Shown here one piece after another: positions 46,488 to 58,827 of a stretch of 64,000 nucleotides of DNA. The stretch lies in contig NC_092569.1 in the NCBI RefSeq assembly GCF_037975245.1, positions 27,657,668 to 27,721,667 on the forward strand. The letters are read 5' to 3'. The notes beneath the pieces are model-generated. The model saw nothing but the letters and a program-made list of their open reading frames with translations, made no database searches and was not told where the DNA came from. The position numbers and the translations under genes were made by a program. The first letter of the stretch is position 1. Every line of letters begins with the position of its first letter. Origin of the DNA: Apostichopus japonicus (lineage: Eukaryota > Echinodermata > Holothuroidea > Aspidochirotida > Stichopodidae).

Positions 46488-49400
46488 ATGGCGACATCAA
46501 GTCAAATTGAGAAATTCAAGATTTCTGCAGCTATGACTATAAGGCTCTTCTTCTACTTGGGATCAATGAAATCTTTAAGTGTTATTCTCAATGACACGGT
46601 CAGTCAAACACGAGGATCTATACCATTGGTAGCACTGTCATTCTCTATCTTGCAAGGAGTAGCCTACGTGGCAGGTTTGTTTTTCTCACCAATTTGCCTT
46701 AATTTAATATGCCCAAAAGTGAAACAATGGTTTCATACAACATCCAGGTAAACTCTCTAGCTTGAAAGCAGCGCCGTGTGTATTCATCTTTCTTTTATGC
46801 TTGATTACAGCACCACCTGTCATTCGTTTGATGAAGGTATTTTCTTCTCGGACTATTGTCGTAGTCGGGGGTTTCCTCGTTGGAGCCGGATTCATATGCG
46901 AAGCGTTCTTAGTCAGTAATCTCTGGACACTATATATATCAATTATCATATCCGGTGAGTATCCAGCCTCTGCTGAAACAGTAGTTGAATTATTGAAGAC
47001 ATTTTCATCACCGCCATTGTCGTCATCACAAAAATGGCTACGTCATAGCTGAAGTCATTGATGTCCTAATGGGAGGGGCTGATTTTATTTATAGGTTTGA
47101 TTATCAGTTTAGCCAACAAATGGTTTGTAAAGAGAAAACGACTTTGAATTGAAAAAAGAAAACTGAATGCATGCTGGGTGATGCAGAAAGAAATTGCATG
47201 TAGTTTACGTTAAAGTTTCTTGTTTGGTTGGTCATACTCATTTCTGAGTGAATAGACTTAACATACTTCTTTAAAAGAAGGTGTGTGAAGTATGTAAGGA
47301 TTTAATAACATCCATGTCTAGTTTAGCAAACAAATGGACCGAAAAAAAGGAATTCAGACTAAAAATAAATGATGTACGAGAAATGATGTGAGAGGAAAAG
47401 TCAACCGAATTGTCAACGAGTTTCTTACTTTGCTATCTGTAGTGGGTCATGTCTATCGCAGAATAATATCACAGCAGAATGTTCGATTCCCAACCAAACG
47501 TCTTATAACACTCTTATAACACTCGTTTCACCACAAATAGGTTATCACAAGGATTCATAACTCATTATCCATCTCAATTTTAGAAAAATATCAAGCGAAA
47601 GCTCGACAGAATTCCGGAAAGTCGAAGGGAAACCATAAACATATAATGTTAATGATAAACTGTTAAACGTTTGTAAATTATCTATTTGTATCAATCAAAC
47701 ACCTCTATTGACAAGATGTTCAAATTACGTGTAATGAAAGATAAATAATCCCCAGATATTTCAAGTGAGTACAGGCTGCATGCTATTCTTATTAATCGTT
47801 ACCGTATTACACTTTTTTTGTTATCATGCAGGTGTTGGCTTTGGTCTCAACAATATTCCACTGTACATTGCAATATCAGATAGTTTTGGCGATTCTTTTG
47901 GGACTGTTATGAGCGTCACAGGTTTTTTCGCCAACATTGGCATAGCTGTGGTCCCGCCGTTACTAGAATACTGGCGGGAAAAATACGGATTAGCGGGTGC
48001 TCTCACTCTCTTCGGAGCTTTTATGTGGAACCAAATATTGTCAGGCGTGCTAATTCAGTCAAAGGCCAACACAGAGCACAGCAATGATGATAAGTACAAT
48101 CCAATACGTGACGAAGAAGGCGACGACATTTTACCAAGCCAACCAGAAGAATCAGCAACTGCAGCGAAAAACTCTGGTGGCATCTACCAAGCGATCGTCT
48201 CTCATCCGACAATGCTTTGTCTTTATGCAGCACAGTTTTTTCACATGTTTGTATTTACATCGTGGAGTATCTTTCTTCTACCCTACGGAGTCGAGAAGGG
48301 CTACGAACAAGGAGATGCAGTCTTGCTTTCTACTTTTGGTGGATCTGGAATATTGCTTGGACGGGCTGTCATAATGTTTGTTTTCTACTTGAAATGGCAA
48401 AGTAGTGTGGTCGTGATCGTACTACCGAATGTTCTTCTGATGGCAACCTTCGTATTAACAATATTCACTCAAAAATTCTTTTCACTTTGTTTTGAGTCTT
48501 GCGTCATGGGAATCTGCTTAGGTTATACAACGTCTTGGATGTTCTGCTATGGTAAAGACATAGCTTGCTTGCCTCATTTCAATTCTACTGCAGCTTGGTC
48601 GATGCTATGTTTGGGTTTTGGAGTAACATTCAGCGCTGGAATTTCAGGTGACTAATCGTGTGATCGTTTATTGTTCGACAGACATGTCATGCATGATGCT
48701 ACATTATATAACACCTAATTATATTCCGGCCATTTGATTGGTCAATTGCTCGTCGATTGCATGCAAAATCCGCTCTATTGCACTCTATGAAATAGAACCA
48801 TGTGTTATACTTTTTGATAGCACTTTTTTCAATGGTAAGAGAGCAGAGAAACCTGTCTGTTCAAAACAATCTGTTGCATGAGTGCATTTTACATCCAATT
48901 ATATCCAAATTTGAAGGTGTTGTATAAAACAAATAATAAATGGTTTCCATTCGTGCAATAGTGCCAATATTTCATTCGTTGAAAGATGTAATTTGTTCCA
49001 TTCAACTCGGCTGCGCCTCGTTGAATGGAACATTCCATCTTCCAACTCATGAAATATTTGCACTTTTCCACTCATAACCATTTATTATTTGTATAATAAA
49101 CCACAATAATGACATCATCCCACTGGGTCACTCTCTAACAGTTACCACCAGTTACCTAAAATCTATCAAAGTTGACCTTCTCATTAATCGTAATTCTATC
49201 CACCCGATATATTAACCTTTTGGATACTATATTTCGTTACATCGGTCTCCGTATTTTCCTTGTACTCTGTTCTTTAGGGCGGGAATACGTCAATTTTTAT
49301 TAGGCCCAAAAGCAAATATATGACTGAATCGAAAATAAAGACATCCCGATTAGTGTACTTCGGAGTATCTGTTTAACACGTGCATATAATGTTTAAAGTT

Positions 49401-49811
49401 CCATATTTAAGAATACAAATATATAACCGGAATAATGGACATTGTGATTCAATGCCATGTACATCTGCTCAGGAGCCTAATATACCAATCAAATTTAGTA
49501 ATAGTTATCGTATGCTACTTATAATCCCCTGTTTGAATGAATGGATAATATAATGGTTATCTCTTCATGGCCTTCTTCTATCGAGAAAATAAAAACATGT
49601 TTCACTTTACTTAACTTCATTCATATTTCTTTCTTTTTCAACCTCTTCAGGTTTTATACATGACATCCGGGGTGCGTACGTGGACGTGTTTCTTTTTATG
49701 ACCATCTTAGTGGCAGTAAAAATTGTGTTTATCATCGCTTCTATTTCTTTTACTAGAAGAAACCCATCATGTTATTATGGCGACACGCGAAAGAAGGGTG
49801 TTAATCCATAG
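46488..49811 (+). CDS. SLC16/monocarboxylate-transporter-like MFS protein 1
   Basis: Four exons join in frame: 46488-46674, 46811-46954, 47832-48647 and 49651-49811, giving 435 residues. All introns are GT-AG and all are phase 1. The product is a 12-helix MFS transporter. Exon 1 covers the N-terminus and TM1-2 ([19 protein letters not shown]), exon 2 TM3-4 ([13 protein letters not shown]) and exon 3 TM4-11. Exon 3 includes the MCT-family TM5 region (FGTVMSVTGFFANIGIAVVP, then [16 protein letters not shown]) and a hydrophilic loop of about 60 residues between TM6 and TM7. Exon 4 is TM12 and a short basic tail. The classical MCT TM1 motif DGGWGW is absent. Substrate is unknown; monocarboxylate, thyroid hormone or creatine transport would be guesses. 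Transporter 2 confirms every splice site. Confidence 0.88.
48921..49097. mobile_element. Hairpin MITE in transporter 1 intron 3
   Basis: An about 80-base left arm (ACAAATAATAAATGGTTTCC, ATTTCATTCGTTGAAAG, TTGTTCCATTCAAC) pairs with the right arm (GTTGAATGGAACATTCC, CTCATGAAATATTTGCAC, AACCATTTATTATTTGT). They meet at a GC-rich loop, TCGGCTGCGCCTC. Confidence 0.8.
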
Positions 49812-50126
49812 AAAATGCACAGACACAACCATATGGAAAAAGATCCCTGCCACACCCGTATCCCTTATATCGTCCCCGTCCCGGTCCACCAGAAATAGGC
49901 TTGAAGATATGAATGGATAAGCATAAAGGTGTCTGCTTGTTTGGTCTTTTGTGCAAGAATCTGAACAGATTCACTTTCTGATATTTTACTTTGCATTTTG
50001 TTAAACGATTTGGCACGACATGCAGAGATGCATATGAGTTCAATGTCACTCTCGAGATGAGGATTTACTTGGCTTATATGAATGTTAAGGTCCCATTGAA
50101 GTGTTAATTGTGTTCACTTGAATTTA

Positions 50127-50372
50127 ACGTCAACCATTTATGATCGCCGAACATTGAGTAATGTCTATTATGGTTTATATTTCAATTATAATATTATTAA
50201 AATTCCTATATTGCAGCTTCAATCAGAGTTTTCTTTTTAAAACTGTAGCAAATATTAGAAATTCATTTACTCATGTTAACCAGAACAGGATTAAATATAG
50301 ACAAATATTAAAAGTTACAACATATAGGTGAAATACTCCAGGGAACATTGGGCCTTAACATAGTAACGCAAA
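50127..50372 (+). repeat. Dispersed repeat, copy 1
   Basis: It matches 52549-52801 along its length: CGTCAACCATTTATGATCGC at the start, CATTTACTCATGTTAACC in the middle and CGTAACGCAAA-type sequence at the end. It lies just downstream of transporter 1. Confidence 0.75.
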
Positions 50373-50436
50373 GCAGAAACGAAGAACTAGGCTCTTCACA
50401 CCACACCGCCTATCCATCTTGCATGTGCGGAAGTAT

Positions 50437-50439
<3 letters not shown>

Positions 50440-50483
<44 letters not shown>

Positions 50484-50500
50484 TTATATATATATTTATT
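50440..50500. repeat. (AT)n/(ATTT)n microsatellite
   Basis: About 60 bases of AT dinucleotides grading into TTTA units. Confidence 0.9.
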
Positions 50501-50621
50501 TATTTCCTTTGTACGACGGTCTTGATCTTTTATTTTTATTCCTTAGTTTACGTCGTTCCCTTGTTTGGTTTATCTGTCTACCGGAATTTGACGATAGAGA
50601 GCAGTATAATGTATCATTTCC

Positions 50622-51074
50622 TTTTAAGACCATATAGTTACGATGTCCCATTTACTACCCAATACGAAGGCTAGTCATCTATTGGTCTTTCTTTAGCTAC
50701 ATGGAGACATAACTAAAATATATAAACAGTTAACTTTGTCGTTGACGTTTGATTTTATAGCTGGTTTAAATATGTTTTAAGACCATATACGATGTCCCGT
50801 TTACTATCCAATACGAAGGCTAGTCATCTATTGGTCTTTCTTTAGCTACATGGAGACATAATTAATATATATAAACAGTTACCTTTGTCGTTGACGTTTG
50901 ATTTTATAGCTGGTTTAAATATGTTTTAAGACCATATACGATGTCCCGTTTACTATCCAATACGAAGGCTAGTCATCTATCGGTCTTTTTTTCAGCTACA
51001 CGGAGACATAACTAAAATATATAAACAGTTAACTTTGTCGTTGACGTTTGATTTTATAGCTGGTTTAAATATGT
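50622..51074 (+). repeat. Tandem triplication, 149-153 bp unit
   Basis: Three near-identical units start at 50622, 50775 and 50924 with TTTTAAGACCATATA and end with TATAGCTGGTTTAAATATG. Few substitutions separate the units, so the expansion is recent. Confidence 0.9.
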
Positions 51075-51700
51075 CAATTTTATCCAGTGATTCATTAACT
51101 ATATGTCGAGCTTAGTATATCTGTACACATTTATCTCAATATAGTGTTAAAGTCAAAATCATTGTCAAACCTTTGGACCCGCAAGCTTAATCATTACAAG
51201 CTATATAGGCTGCTATAAAGGTGGTTGTTGTGTGGGATAGTGAAATGGTGTTCTCATGTTATTTGAAACCTTGAGATCAAATTTAAGTAAATCAAAGTTA
51301 AAGCAAATAAATAAAAAGATTTGATGCGTTCATTTGGTTAAATTGTTAATTCAAATTATCCAGCAGAATTTTCATCTCTAGTTATCAAAATAAAGTTACT
51401 TTTGACCCTGGTCCTAGTTTCTGCACCGCAGAGAAAGTATGGAATTAAGTGCGGGAGGGAAGTAGCAAGAAGACTTTGCCTCCCCTACTTCTTCATAGTT
51501 AAAATGTTAGCCGTTGTAGGTTTCTATGGACAAATAAAAAGTTTCCCTATTCGAAGATTCACGCTTCGGAGGGTCAGAAGGAGCTCTTTGTACTTATCTT
51601 AAACACAAAGTAAACTTCCATCTTTGATTACTGTTATTTTGTTTCACCTATTGTGTAACATGAACAGGTGTTTGAAGCCATGAGAAACGGAGATTTAGAG

Positions 51701-51832
51701 AAGGCGGCTGGTGGAACTTTTTAAAAGACATTTTTCATTCAAGAGCTAGGCGTCTCTAAAGAAGAGTCTATTGAGAAATTTCTCGAAGCTACATATGGCA
51801 GCGAGGGACGAATTGATATATATACTAAGTGA
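51701..51832 (+). pseudogene. Relic coding fragment upstream of transporter 2
   Basis: It reads KTFFIQELGVSKEESIEKFL, then EATYGSEGRIDIYTK and a stop. It is preceded by MRNGDLEKAAGG in the same frame, with one internal TAA between. It is paralogous to 44327-44446; the family is unknown. Confidence 0.4.
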
Positions 51833-51939
51833 ATTTTCATGTCTCACATAGAATATCAAATAAACTTGAATGCCAACTGTTGTCTAATTGGAAATATGAA
51901 GCCGTATTATAATAATTATACCCGCAAGTATCATCATCT

Positions 51940-52049
<110 letters not shown>

Positions 52050-52217
52050 GTACATATTTACATGTAAATATATATATATATATTTATATTTATATATATA
52101 AACGTGTGGTTCGGTCTAAATATTATTGCAGCATTGCAGGCTTTGAAGAGGATCAATTTGAAAGACTGTTATGTTGTATAGTAGATTACTCTACAGTTGA
52201 TAAGAAGGGAAAAGAAG

Positions 52218-55200
52218 ATGGAGAAAGTTAAGATTTGTACCGCTGTCACCATTAGGCTCTTCTTGAACCTGGGATGTGGTAAAGCTTTAGGTGTGATTCT
52301 GAATGACACGGTCAGTCAAACACGAGGATCTCTACCATTTGTAGCACTGTCATTCTCCATCTTGCGAGGATTATCCTACGTTGCAGGTTTGCAAAATCCT
52401 ACTCTTTTTGCGGTGGTGGTAGAAACTATTAAAAGGAATACAAAAGCAAATCTTGAAAGGGAAACGTGGTTCTGCTAGAAGGGATCTGTATAAGAGAACT
52501 TAAGTGTAACGTTTGATCACTCAATAGTATCTGCAACATTAAGGAGTGACGTCAACCATTTATGATCGCAATACATTGAGTAATGTCTAAATATTTATAT
52601 TTCAATGATTATATGATTATTAATTCCTATCTCGCAGCTTCAATCAAAGCTTTCTTTTAAAATCTCTAGCAAAGTTTGTAAAATTCATTTACTCATGTTA
52701 ACCGGAACAAGGTTTAATATAAAAAAAATCAAATTAAAACACAACATAGGTGTAAAAGGAAATATTCTAGGTAGCCTTAGACCTTAACAACGTAACGCAA
52801 ACTATATACCACTTTTTTGTCAATGTAATGTCACAGTAACGAAAGGAGTATATAAAGAATGACATAAGGCATATATATATAGATATATATCTTTATATTT
52901 GATAAACCAGCGATAAAGTAAACACGTTATCAGTAAAGGTTACATTTTCTATACCCGTTTCCGATCGATAAAAATCTCCAGCAAATATCAGAGTCCCAAC
53001 AACCGGAGTATCTAATCTAGAAACGTCTTTGGAAATTATTTGCAAATATGAATTTAAACAGCTGGAATTGAATTTGAGACCGCTGTTAGCTACCACATAA
53101 AAGGCCATATTTGTTCATTTTTGAGAAGCATTTCAAATATTTCTACGCTTTAAAATGAACTGCAAATTGATATAAACAAATATATTTATTATACATGATT
53201 CAATATATTATAAGGTTTAAGGTTATTTTATTATACAGTTTCTTATGGATGTTTTCCAAGACAAAAATAAACATATCTTCCGCATCAACTAATGACATAT
53301 TTCGTGTATATATTACCCAATTAAATCGCAAAATGTAAACTTACAGTACCTAATAAGGTCCACTAGTCGAGGACGACTAATCACTGATTAAATCAAGGAG
53401 TTTCATTGATATGATTTTACTTACATTCTCTGTTGGTTTTAATCAAAATACCATTTTGTATCAAGAATGATCAGTTTGTATACTTTATAGTGAGAGTATG
53501 CTACAATAGTATCATATTTGGAATACGTAGGCCAATCCAGAATACCATTACTTGCCGTACTGAGTTCTGTTCTAACGCCTAATGTTACACACAGTCGGTA
53601 AATCGTAGTAGGTTATCATAAGGGTGCGTGGTTGTTACGCTAAACCCCCTGATGATGTGCACGGCCGTAATAGCCATACGTGCAGCATGGAGTCACAGTT
53701 GCATGTAGTACTGCAGGCCCGTTCACGAAATTTGTATGATAGTTCCATGACTATTGCATGGGGCTCCAAACGTATCCGAATAACGTTTTATATATGACAT
53801 GTATAATAGAAATAGGCAATGTCTGGTGAACAGATTTATCAAAGTGTTCAAGACTAGGATTGTTATGAAATGAGTTAATGACCATCGACATTAATCTTGG
53901 TTTATGCTAGTAAAAGTAACTGTCTTTCATTTACAACTATACTATGTGACATACGTTGGGAGCCTTTTACGCTGCTTTGATGTTACTAAAATTAATTTGT
54001 AACAATAAAATTACTTTTCCGTTCTCTTTCCTTGTCGGATAATTAACTGAATTGTTTCCCCTTTAATTTGACAGATTACTAAACTGACACATTTCTCTGT
54101 AACTTGACAGTACAAGTTTCGCATACATTTTAGGTACATGCAGCCAGTCTTTTACTTACAAAGGCTCTGCTATATTTACATGAAATGTAACTTGTTGTTA
54201 GTAACTTATAGTCAAATTACAAAGAAATGTTTTGTTTGTACATTTTAATAATAAATATCTTGAAAACTGAAATAGACATAATCTTGTTTGGAAACATAGA
54301 GGGTCAGCTATCAATGTCAGCTCAATGGTCGGAACTTCTCAATTCAAACTTCAATTTTCTGTCTCAAATGTCATTTTTTGAAATGTATTGGTGTTTAATT
54401 ACATAACTACTTTAAATAATAGCTGGTAGCCGCCACTGGTCTTAAGTCGTCAGCTTAGCCTCATTTCCGTCAAAGCTGACTTCATCCAATTGCATGACGT
54501 CAGAACTATTTATAATTACAATGGTGAAGGTCTTTGTTTTATCTATTTGTGGGTTGTTCCAATGTCCTTGTCTTTATTTCAGCACCGTTCGTCATTCGCT
54601 TGATGCGAGTATTCTCTTCTCGGTCCATCGTAGTGGTTGGAGGTTTCCTCGTTGGAGCCGGATTTATCTTTGAAGCGTTCTTAGCCAACAATTCCTGGCT
54701 GCTATTGACCTCAAATATTATCACTGGTGAGTATATAACCTCTGCTGAAATCTTGATGAAATAATGAAAAGACGTCATCATTATCACCGCAATGACGCCA
54801 TCTTCATTGTCGATCGTTATTTATGTTCAACTTTTGTATCAATTTAGTTATCGCCAGGCGAGGATTCAGGGTTTCATAAGGCAGAGGTGGGACCATTGGC
54901 TTGTTGAAGCCGACTACGTAAGTAGGATGTCGTGATCACCAAACCAAAAATCTTTAAAAAATCTTATTGTGTTATTAATTACTTTTACAGTTTGTGCGAG
55001 GTTGAATCTGGGGTAGAATCCCTAATCCTGGACCCGTGCCAAACTCATTGTAGTAGTATAGTATATCTGCTAAATATCGCACTTGGCTCTCCTTTATGTC
55101 TTAACAATCTACTCTGGATGAAGGTTATATAATCATATTTTAAAAACCACATGCAGTGGTTGTCAAATGTGGATTTCAGATTTTAACATAATGTATGCTG

Positions 55201-57930
55201 AGTATAGTACAAAGTAGAGGTTAAGTCAGTTGAAACGAGTTTCTTATCTGTTTTAGTGCGTAGGACATACTTAAATGAAGAGACTTTAACGGTCGCCTCT
55301 ATTAATATGGAGTTGGTGAAGGACAGTTTTCATAACTATAGCATAACCATCAAATGGGTTGTCAAAATTGACGTCAGTTTAGACAAATTGATGCCTGGTA
55401 TTTGGCACAAGGCGAAGATTAACATAGTTGACAGTGAGTTTCTTATCTAAGTTAGCAAACCATGTCTAAACGAAAAGATTACAAAATATGCTTATGAATA
55501 GCTATTTCTAGATCATAGGTTTTTGTAACAACATATGTTACGTACATATTAAATATAAATATTGCATTCTGAGATTAAACAAATAGTTTACTTAATATAT
55601 GCATAAAAGCTGGTACAAGATCGCAATGTCTTCCTCTTTCCATGGCAAAACGTAACCGATTATCAGGTACATGGAATATGGCTTATTTCAGTTATATGTT
55701 GTTATGCTGTACTATATATATGTTTGTATGTTTGAATCAATAACGATCATTGTTATACCGGTATGAAGTTAATGATTTACTTCCTGTAATTGCATTTAAA
55801 ATATCTTTTTTTTTGTATCATGTTTATCATATGATTACTCGACAAGCATCTTCACTACCGAAATCCAGGTTTTCAGGATCTAAACATAATAAACCCCAAC
55901 ACCTCATTTTATGTATATAGTTACTTGTTTTTTGCAGGTCTTGGCTTTGGTCTCAACCATATTCCATTGTATATTGCTGTAAGAGAATGTATGTATGTTA
56001 TATGATATATGTTGCATGGTATATGTTGTATGTAGTTATATGTTGTATTTACATGCGAACAATATAATTAACGGTGGAGATAACATCAGATATAGTTTAG
56101 TTAAAACTTTGTTCAACTAGAAGCACATTTCATACATTTCAGACAATTGAACGGTCAAACCATAATAAGTGGGGAAGACAGGAATATTTTCTGAAATTGC
56201 TTTTAGCCGAACATAGTTTTACCCAGGTTTTTGGTCCATTGTGAGGGTCATAAAATGGTTTCATCAAAAACACGAAAGTTTGGTTCTCGAACATGAGTTG
56301 ATTTTATCGGAACAAGACATCAACCCATAATATGATAATTTAAAGGATCATCTAATCTCAGTCTGTGTCCTCTTGGATAAAATATCAAACTGAATGTTTG
56401 AATCAATAACGATCATTGTTATACCGGTATGAAGTTAATGATTTACTTCCTGTAATTGCTTTTAAAATATCTTTTTTTTTGTATCATGTTTATCATATGA
56501 TTACTCGACAAGCATCTTCACTACCGAAATCCAGGTTTTCAGGATCTAAACATAATAAACACCTACACCTCATTTTATCTATATAGTTACTTGTTTTTTT
56601 GCAGGTCTTGGCTTTGGTCTCAGCCATATTCCATTGTATATTGCTGTAAGAGAAGTTTTCGATGATTCTTTTGGGACGGCAATGAGCGCCATATGTTTCA
56701 CGGCCAATATTGGTATGGCTGTGCTCCCGCCGTTACTAGAATACTTGCGGGAAAAATACGGATTAGCGGGTGCACTAACCCTCTTCGGAGCTCTTATGTG
56801 GAACCAGATATTATCAGGGGTGCTTATACAGTCAAGAAAAAGCCAAAGCCATACTGGAAAGGATAGTGACGAAGAAGGCGAAAACTCTTTGAGGGCGCCA
56901 AAGCAACAAAAACTATCGACACCAGCGTATGACTCTGGTGGAATCTATGACGCGATGGTCGCTCATCCGACCATACTTTGTCTATACGCAGCTCAACTTA
57001 CTCACATGTTTTTAAGTAATTCATGTGCCATGTTTCTTATACCATACGCAGTCGAGAAGGGCTACACTCAAGGGGAAGCAGTATTGCTGACCACTTTTGG
57101 CGGTTGTGGAATGTTGCTTGGTCGGGCTGTCATTGGTTTGGTTTTCTATTTGAAATGGCAAAGTCGACTGATCGTGATGACGTCACCGATTGTATTACTA
57201 ATGTCAAACTTGTTACTGGCAATATGCACACATGAATTCGTTTTACTGTGTTTTGCGTCTGGCGTGATTGGATTCTGCTTGGGTTATACATCATCGTGGA
57301 TGTTCAGTTATGGCAAATATATAACATGCTTGCCTCACTTTAATTCTACTGCAGCTTGGTCGATGATATGTATCGGTACTGCGGTGATCTCGAGCGGTCC
57401 ATCATTAGGTAAGTCATTTATTGGTTTATTGGTTGACCTTCGTAAACTTTCGAAAGATTTTTCAAATTCAAACATCATGTTTTGTTCTTCAACTTATTCA
57501 GATAATGTTTGAAGAAAGTATTCATGCCAATAGATAACAATTACACTACAATGTTATGCAAAGCAAGTTTAGTTCCCTTATTCCTTTTTCTACTTCCTAT
57601 TTTAAACAACTCATCGATGTTCTACTACCGAGATGAATATGAGAACACAGCGTTATTTGAAGCTTTGCTCCTTGTTTGCCTTGTTCCATACTTTATATTC
57701 TGTATGATAAAAATATGTTTGCAGATAATTATTTGTTTATTCATTTCTCTCTCTCTCTCTCTCTACTTTTCTCAACTGCGAAAGGTTTTGTTCACGACAT
57801 TCGTGGTACATACGACGACGTGTTCATATTGCTGATACTATGTGCTGCAGTAGTTGCTATCTGTACTGTGGCGTGCATTTCTCTTACAAAAAGAAATCCA
57901 GATTGTGACTACGGAGACAGATTCATATAA
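52218..57930 (+). CDS. SLC16/monocarboxylate-transporter-like MFS protein 2
   Basis: Four exons join in frame: 52218-52386, 54583-54726, 56605-57408 and 57785-57930, giving 420 residues. Introns are GT-AG and all phase 1, exactly as in transporter 1. Exon 2 has the same length (144). Shared segments include [57 protein letters not shown] and [20 protein letters not shown]. The predicted 12-helix fold and the TM6-TM7 loop (rich in Lys, Ser, Glu) are as in its neighbour, but the loop sequence has diverged. The start lies in aagATGGAG; the N-terminus is six residues shorter than in transporter 1. Intron 2 contains a partial copy of exon 3 (see 55728-55987). The genes lie in direct tandem, 2.4 kb apart. 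Substrate unknown. Confidence 0.88.
52549..52801 (+). repeat. Dispersed repeat, copy 2 (transporter 2 intron 1)
   Basis: Same orientation as 50127-50372 but at a non-equivalent gene position, so it was not carried by the gene duplication itself. It is probably a mobile element of unknown type. Confidence 0.7.
52802..54582. other. Rest of transporter 2 intron 1
   Basis: AT-rich intron with a short (AT)n patch near 52870. No other feature is supported. Confidence 0.4.
55728..55987 (+). repeat. Partial duplicate of intron 2 end plus exon 3 start
   Basis: It is nearly identical to 56394-56654 (a handful of differences in 260 bases). It includes a complete polypyrimidine tract and cag acceptor and the first 50 bases of exon 3, then breaks off into unrelated sequence with an in-frame TGA soon after. 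GTAAGA at 55979 could act as a donor. Confidence 0.9.
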
Positions 57931-58447
57931 ACTCGTTTGGACATTTCACTTCACCTTATATGTGCCTGAATTAGTTTAATCAAAACGAGTATATATATAT
58001 ACATTGTAAAGATCAGTTGAGAGTGACAAACCAAACGTATAAGTATTTGCTGTTTTACTATTGTAACAGCCTATTTCTTCAATATCACCAAGCCCCAATG
58101 AATTCTTACGTCAGCTCAATTAGTAAGCAGTGGGTATAATGGTCTGTTAAATATCAAAATTTATATTAATGCTGTACCAAAAATACATTTAAGCCTCAAT
58201 CAGTATGCCGACTATTCTTTTTGTCCCAAAATGACCGAAACTGTCAGATATGCAAAGACAAAACGTTTTCTAAACATGGATATTAATTGTGATGGCATAG
58301 GTAACGGTATAGGCTTATATAGTTGAGGGATGAGCCCCGCATAATTAGAATGGCTTGTGTTAACATTATCAGTGACATTATGGTTTTGCGAGGGACCGTG
58401 TTTTTTCTTCTTCTGTTTAATTGCTTTCGTTATCATTATTTAAGTTC
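57931..58447. other. 3' flank of transporter 2
   Basis: AT-rich; no strong polyadenylation hexamer was singled out and no gene is seen. Confidence 0.35.
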
Positions 58448-58455
58448 ATGTAGAG

Positions 58456-58819
58456 CAGGGGTGGGCAACATACGGCCCGCGGGCCACATGCGGCTCGGCA
58501 GTAATTTTTTTTCGGCCGTGAGATGTCTCAAGAAAAAAATCAATATATTTTACATCATCACACAAAATGAGCTAGCTACTTAGAATTTATCGGCCCTAAT
58601 GATGCTGTCAGGTAGGCCTATTATCCCAATTAGTTATCAACTGTAGTGTCTTGACATTATATTTTTGTGAATACCGATTAAGTACACATACCTATTGCTT
58701 GAAAGTCCTCGGAATCAAAGGTTTGAAATAAACAGCAGGTCGTTTGTTATAGGTGCGGCCCAGTCGATTTTTCACCCCTTATATCTGGCCCATTCATTCA
58801 AAAAGGTTGCACACCCCTG
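58456..58819 (+). mobile_element. hAT MITE, copy 2 (364 bp) with perfect 8-bp TSD
   Basis: The ends are CAGGGGTGGGCAACATACGG and AAGGTTGCACACCCCTG. ATGTAGAG occurs exactly at 58448-58455 and 58820-58827. The interior is the same sequence as 6874-7239 in reverse, including the AGGTAGGCCTATTATCCC segment. No transposase is present. Confidence 0.92.
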
Positions 58820-58827
58820 ATGTAGAG

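Noticed and set aside
55256-55450. 64-codon ORF in transporter 2 intron 2
   Set aside because: No splice sites fit the phase-1 frame of the flanking exons and no counterpart exists in transporter 1.
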